NCBI GenBank assembly: GCA_021160485.1 | Contig: JAGHCL010000164.1 | Location: forward strand, 1-9,854 | From: Candidatus Desulfofervidaceae bacterium | Lineage (GTDB): Bacteria > Desulfobacterota > Desulfofervidia > Desulfofervidales > Desulfofervidaceae | DNA: 9,854 bases | Direction of reading: 5' to 3' | Part shown: in pieces, positions 7,276 to 9,854 of the stretch | Layout of the letters: the number at the start of each line of letters is the position of its first letter | Position numbering within the stretch: the stretch's first letter is position 1 | Notes under the pieces: model-generated | Database searches by the model: none | The model's input: only the letters and a program-made list of their open reading frames with translations | Told to the model about the DNA's origin: nothing | Made by a program: the position numbers and the translations under genes

Positions 7276-7327
7276 GGTTTGTTGGGTTAAGCGCAATAAA
7301 CGCATATACGCATTAATCCATAAAACC
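7276..7327 (+). repeat. Long imperfect inverted repeat ending just before the flgI ribosome site
   Basis: The left arm is GGTTTGTTGGGTTAAGCG (7276-7293). The right arm is CGCATTAATCCATAAAACC (7309-7327). They pair as 5 bp, a 2x2 internal loop, 7 bp with one G-U, a one-base bulge and 3 bp, around a 15-nt loop. The loop and right arm contain ACGCAT twice, eight bases apart. The stem ends three bases before GGAG of flgI. No T tract follows, so it is not a classic terminator. It may be a leader hairpin or the remnant of a small dispersed repeat. Confidence 0.55.
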
Positions 7328-7329
7328 TT

Positions 7330-7333
7330 GGAG
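7330..7333 (+). promoter_or_regulatory. Ribosome site that sets the flgI start at ATG 7340
   Basis: GGAG lies six bases before ATG 7340. A TTG at 7328 in the same frame would extend the protein by four residues, but the ribosome site would then lie inside the gene. The ATG also gives a cleaner signal peptide. Confidence 0.8.
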
Positions 7334-7339
7334 TTAGCC

Positions 7340-8431
7340 ATGAGAAAGGTAATTTTGCTGACTATTTTCTTACTTGTGTCTTGGGTTAATGTATATGCTG
7401 CGCGTCTGAAGGACATTGCTCATATATATGGAGTGAGAAGTAACCAACTTATTGGCTATGGTCTGGTTGTAGGGTTAGCAGGTACAGGCGATAGCCAGCA
7501 AATTATATTTTCACTCCAGTCAATTGTAAACATGCTAGAAAGATTTGGCGTTAAGATAAATCCCGCACAGCTTCGGACTCGAAATGTAGCAGCGGTGATG
7601 GTTACGGCCAATATACCTCCTTTTGCCAAGACAGGCAGCAAAATAGATGCCTTAGTGGCCTCTATGGGTGATGCTAAAAGTTTGGAAGGAGGTATGTTAT
7701 TAATGACGCCGTTGCGGGGACCGGATGGTCAAATATATGCTGTTGCACAAGGCCCCATTTCTATTGGTGGATTTGGGGGTGGGGGTGCTGGTGGAAGAGT
7801 GCGAAAGAACTTTCTTACTGTGGGCAGGGTAGTAAACGGGGCCATGGTGGAAAGAGAGATCCCTACTCATTTTGCTAGTAATAATGAACTCTCCATTGTT
7901 TTAAATCAACCTGACTTTACTACTGCCGCCGAAGTCGCATCTGTCATCAATAAAAATTTAAGTGCTTCTTTGGCCAAGGCAGTTGATGCAACTACAATCA
8001 AGATTTCAATTCCCCATGAATATCAGGATAATCTTGTAGATTTGGTTGCCAGGTTGGAAAGATTAGAGGTTACTCCCAATGCCGTGGCCAAGGTAGTAGT
8101 TAATGAAAGGACAGGGACAGTGGTAATTGGAGAAAACGTGCACATTTCCACGGTGGCGGTGGCTCAAGGAGGATTGAGTATTATCATTAAAGAAACTCCT
8201 AAGGTTTCTCAACCCTTACCTTTTTCCACAGGCGAAACAATAGTTACCCCAGAGACAAAAGTAGAGATAAAGGAAGAAAAAACCCCTCTTTACTTAGTGC
8301 CTCAAGCAGCCACTATAGGGGAGTTAGTAAGGGCCTTAAATGCCATTGGAGCAACTCCCAGAGACTTAATTGCTATCTTGCAGGCCATAAAAGCCGCCGG
8401 AGCATTACAAGCAGAACTGGAGGTAATTTAA
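7340..8431 (+). CDS. flgI: Flagellar P-ring protein FlgI
   Basis: FlgI forms the P ring, the bushing around the rod in the peptidoglycan layer. From ATG 7340 the protein is 363 aa, the usual precursor length. Residues 1-20 (MRKVILLTIFLLVSWVNVYA) are a Sec signal peptide with cleavage before ARLKD. Conserved FlgI blocks follow: VRSNQLIGYGLVVGLAGTGD around residues 30-48, LRTRNVAAVMVTANIPPFAK, GGMLLMTPLRGPDGQIYAVA, NERTGTVVIGENVHISTVAV, and the C-terminal LVRALNAIGATPRDLIAILQ with AAGALQAELEVI. The segment IGGFGGGGAGGRVRKN is unusually glycine-rich compared with the typical GGFSAGG-like loop. The gene follows the only long gap in the operon and overlaps the next gene by one base. Confidence 0.97.
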   Translation: MRKVILLTIFLLVSWVNVYAARLKDIAHIYGVRSNQLIGYGLVVGLAGTGDSQQIIFSLQSIVNMLERFGVKINPAQLRTRNVAAVMVTANIPPFAKTGSKIDALVASMGDAKSLEGGMLLMTPLRGPDGQIYAVAQGPISIGGFGGGGAGGRVRKNFLTVGRVVNGAMVEREIPTHFASNNELSIVLNQPDFTTAAEVASVINKNLSASLAKAVDATTIKISIPHEYQDNLVDLVARLERLEVTPNAVAKVVVNERTGTVVIGENVHISTVAVAQGGLSIIIKETPKVSQPLPFSTGETIVTPETKVEIKEEKTPLYLVPQAATIGELVRALNAIGATPRDLIAILQAIKAAGALQAELEVI

Positions 8432-8769
8432 TGAAGGCAGATGTTGTTCTAACTCAAATAGATGAAACGACTGAGATAAAAAATGTAAAAAACACACCAG
8501 TGGCCTTAAAACAAGCCTGTCAAGAGTTTGAGTCATTTTTTATTTACTATATGTTAAAAGTAATGCGGCAAACAGTTCCTAAAGTAGACTTAATTGATGG
8601 AGGTTTGGCTAAAGAAATTTATACTTCCTTATTAGATGAACAATTGGCCAAAAAGGTAAGTGAGGGCGGTGGCATAGGTTTAGCGAAATTACTTTTACGG
8701 CAATTTACTCAAAACCAAGTCTTAAACTCTGTTTCCCCCGAACATTCTGGGGAAAAGGACGATATCTAA
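8431..8769 (+). CDS. flgJ: Rod-binding protein, FlgJ N-terminal type without muramidase
   Basis: FlgJ's N-terminal domain acts as the rod cap or scaffold in the periplasm. This 112-aa protein has only that domain: LKQACQEFESFFIYYMLKVM at residues 26-45, matching the A-x-x-F-E-x-x-F-x-x-x-M-[LM]-K pattern, then EIYTSLLDEQLAKKVSEGGG and IGLAKLLLRQF. The peptidoglycan hydrolase domain fused to it in Salmonella is absent, with no sign of a frameshifted remainder in the 32 nt before flgM. Single-domain FlgJ proteins are common outside the gammaproteobacteria; a separate enzyme presumably opens the wall. The start overlaps the flgI stop (TAATG) and follows GGAGG at 8419-8423. Confidence 0.93.
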   Translation: MKADVVLTQIDETTEIKNVKNTPVALKQACQEFESFFIYYMLKVMRQTVPKVDLIDGGLAKEIYTSLLDEQLAKKVSEGGGIGLAKLLLRQFTQNQVLNSVSPEHSGEKDDI

Positions 8770-8797
8770 ATTAGACGTTAAAATAAAAGGGGGAAAC
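8731..8797 (+). promoter_or_regulatory. Possible alternative RNA fold covering the flgM ribosome site
   Basis: GTTTCCCCC at 8731-8739, near the end of flgJ, is a perfect 9-bp complement of GGGGGAAAC at 8789-8797, which contains most of the flgM ribosome site. The same upstream arm (TTTCCCC, 8732-8738) can instead pair locally with GGGGAAA at 8749-8755 over a 10-nt loop. The two folds exclude each other. This is what the sequence allows; that it regulates flgM is inference. Confidence 0.4.
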
Positions 8798-8801
8798 TGA
8801 A

Positions 8802-9134
8802 ATGAAGATTTCAGGAAAGGTAGTTGGGACAAATCCTGTGGTCTTACAACGGGCAAGGAAGGCACCTAAAGGGGTGCAAAAACAGCTTAACATCAAGCCG
8901 AACAAGACAGGAGCGGCTCACAAAGGGACTGTGAAAGAAAAGGTCCAGATTTCTGGTAGGGCGCAAGAATTGCAAAGGTTGAAAAAAGTGGTGGCAGAGA
9001 CACCTGCAGTTAGAAAAGAAAAAGTTGCTTCAGTAAAAGAAGCCCTTACTAAAGGGGCGTATGAAGTGAAACCAAAAGGTGTGGCTGTAAGATTGCTTCA
9101 GAATTCTATTATCAATAATGTTTTTGCCAAATAA
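8802..9134 (+). CDS. flgM: Anti-sigma-28 factor FlgM
   Basis: FlgM binds the flagellar sigma factor FliA (sigma-28) in the cytoplasm and holds late genes off until it is exported through the finished hook-basal body. The 110-aa protein has a disordered, Lys-rich N-terminal half (about residues 1-45), suited to export. The family region lies at about 46-100: EKVQISGRAQELQRLKKVV, then TPAVRKEKVASVKEALTKGA and YEVKPKGVAVRLLQ, matching the usual V-x-[IL]-S-x-x-A-x-E-L and VR-x-x-KV-x-x-[IVL] pattern followed by G-x-Y-x-V. The start follows AGGGGG at 8788-8793. It sits directly before flgK with no flgN in between. Its ribosome site could be masked by pairing with the end of flgJ. Confidence 0.94.
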   Translation: MKISGKVVGTNPVVLQRARKAPKGVQKQLNIKPNKTGAAHKGTVKEKVQISGRAQELQRLKKVVAETPAVRKEKVASVKEALTKGAYEVKPKGVAVRLLQNSIINNVFAK

Positions 9135-9145
9135 AGGGTGGATAG

Positions 9146-9854
9146 ATGCACGGTATTTATGGCTTAATAGACATAGCCATTAGTTCTTTAAAAACAGCAC
9201 AAACAGCATTAATGACCACAGGTGATAATATTTCTAATGCAGAAAATCCTAAATTTACCCGAAGGGGAGTAGTCTTTCAAGAAAGACCTCCTATTGTTTC
9301 TTTGCCTATTTTGATTGGACGAGGAGCTGAAGTTGTTAAAATCAAACGGGCTTATGATCCTTTTTTGGCCAAGCAATGGCAAAATGAATTGGGTAACTTA
9401 GGATATTATGAAGTTAAAAAACAAGCCCTAGGCCGGTTAGAGAATATTTTTAACGAAGTCCAAGGAGGGGGATTAAGTGGAGCCCTAGATGCGTTTTGGA
9501 ACGCCTGGGAAGATGTAGCTGCAGATCCTACAAGTATGGTTAACCGCTATAATCTAGTTAACAAGACAAAGACTTTAGCTGCTACCTTTCAGAAAATGAG
9601 CACTGATATCAAAGAACTGCAGAATGATACAGATACAGAAATAAAGGGTGTAGTTGATAAAATCAATATCATTACCCAACAAATTGCCTATTTGAACGAA
9701 AAAATAAGAGGTATTGAAATTAAAGGAGTGGATGCAAACAATTTTCGGGATGAACGAGATGATTTAGTGCGTCAGTTAGCCGAGCTGGCTGATGTAACAG
9801 CCTTTGAAGATAACGGTCAAATAACTGTGCTTATAGGTGGTGTTCCTGTAGTAG
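9146..9854 (+). CDS. flgK: Flagellar hook-filament junction protein FlgK (HAP1), 5' part
   Basis: FlgK is the first junction protein placed on the finished hook, replacing the FlgD cap. The frame is open from ATG 9146 to the window edge (236 codons and one base), so the C-terminus is missing. The N-terminal helix IDIAISSLKTAQTALMTTGD runs into NISNAENPKFTRR, a divergent form of the usual NNISNVNTPGYSRQ. Further support comes from VVKIKRAYDPFLAKQW, GGGLSGALDAFWNAWEDVAA followed by DPTS, a coiled-coil-like stretch, and NNFRDERDDLVRQLAELADV, matching the FlgK family's LRDQRD-type motif. The domain pattern separates it from FlgE and FlgL. The ribosome site GGGTGG (9136-9141) is weaker than those of the earlier genes and lies only four bases from the ATG; the gene starts 11 nt after flgM. 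Confidence 0.93.
   Translation, partial: MHGIYGLIDIAISSLKTAQTALMTTGDNISNAENPKFTRRGVVFQERPPIVSLPILIGRGAEVVKIKRAYDPFLAKQWQNELGNLGYYEVKKQALGRLENIFNEVQGGGLSGALDAFWNAWEDVAADPTSMVNRYNLVNKTKTLAATFQKMSTDIKELQNDTDTEIKGVVDKINIITQQIAYLNEKIRGIEIKGVDANNFRDERDDLVRQLAELADVTAFEDNGQITVLIGGVPVV

Noticed and set aside
7276..7327. CRISPR repeat or insertion-sequence end in the flgH-flgI gap
   Set aside because: There is a single inverted repeat with no regularly spaced copies, no transposase fragment and no target-site duplication that I can see.
7222..7416. Minus-strand open frame over the flgH-flgI gap
   Set aside because: Its C-terminal residues come from the heptamer repeats and the rest from the antisense of the flgI signal peptide. 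It has no family resemblance.
8431..8801. Broken two-domain FlgJ with a lost muramidase
   Set aside because: No hydrolase remnant is present in any frame before flgM, and single-domain FlgJ is normal in many lineages.

Overview
The window is a single-strand flagellar structural operon, with every gene on the + strand. The order is fliK-like, flgD, flgE, flgF, flgG, a small unrecognised secreted-protein gene, flgA, flgH, flgI, a short flgJ (rod-binding domain only), flgM, and the first 236 codons of flgK, which runs off the right edge. Genes for the L ring (flgH, a lipoprotein), the P ring (flgI) and the P-ring chaperone (flgA) mean the host has an outer membrane and a periplasm. Moderate-to-low G+C, strong AGGAGG-type ribosome sites and this order with a muramidase-less FlgJ resemble the Desulfobacterota (former deltaproteobacteria) and related anaerobic lineages. 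That placement is inference from gene content, not from a marker gene.

Layout. Positions 1-62 are an AT-rich leader with a Shine-Dalgarno site. Positions 63-2331 hold the hook-length ruler and hook cap. Positions 2355-5174 hold three paralogous axial proteins: hook FlgE, proximal rod FlgF and distal rod FlgG. Positions 5184-5531 encode an unrecognised exported protein of about 115 residues with a C-terminal amphipathic, coiled-coil-like helix. Positions 5512-8769 encode the P/L-ring machinery and the rod-binding protein. From 8802 onward come the anti-sigma-28 factor FlgM and the first hook-filament junction protein FlgK. Junctions are tight (-20 to +43 nt) except for one 114-nt gap between flgH and flgI, which carries degenerate heptamer repeats and a long imperfect hairpin.

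Working together: FlgF and FlgG build the rod. FlgA assists FlgI in making the P ring, and FlgH forms the L ring. FlgD caps the growing FlgE hook, FliK measures it and triggers the export switch, FlgM then leaves the cell and frees sigma-28, and FlgK is added at the hook tip. The filament chaperone gene flgN, often next to flgM and flgK, is not in the window before flgK, and flgB/flgC are also absent.

I see no new defence, mobile or biosynthetic system here. This is mostly an ordinary flagellar locus. The points worth a second look are the small secreted protein between flgG and flgA, possible RNA structure at three gene junctions (flgF-flgG, flgH-flgI, flgJ-flgM), the missing flgN, and some departures from family consensus in FlgF and FlgK.
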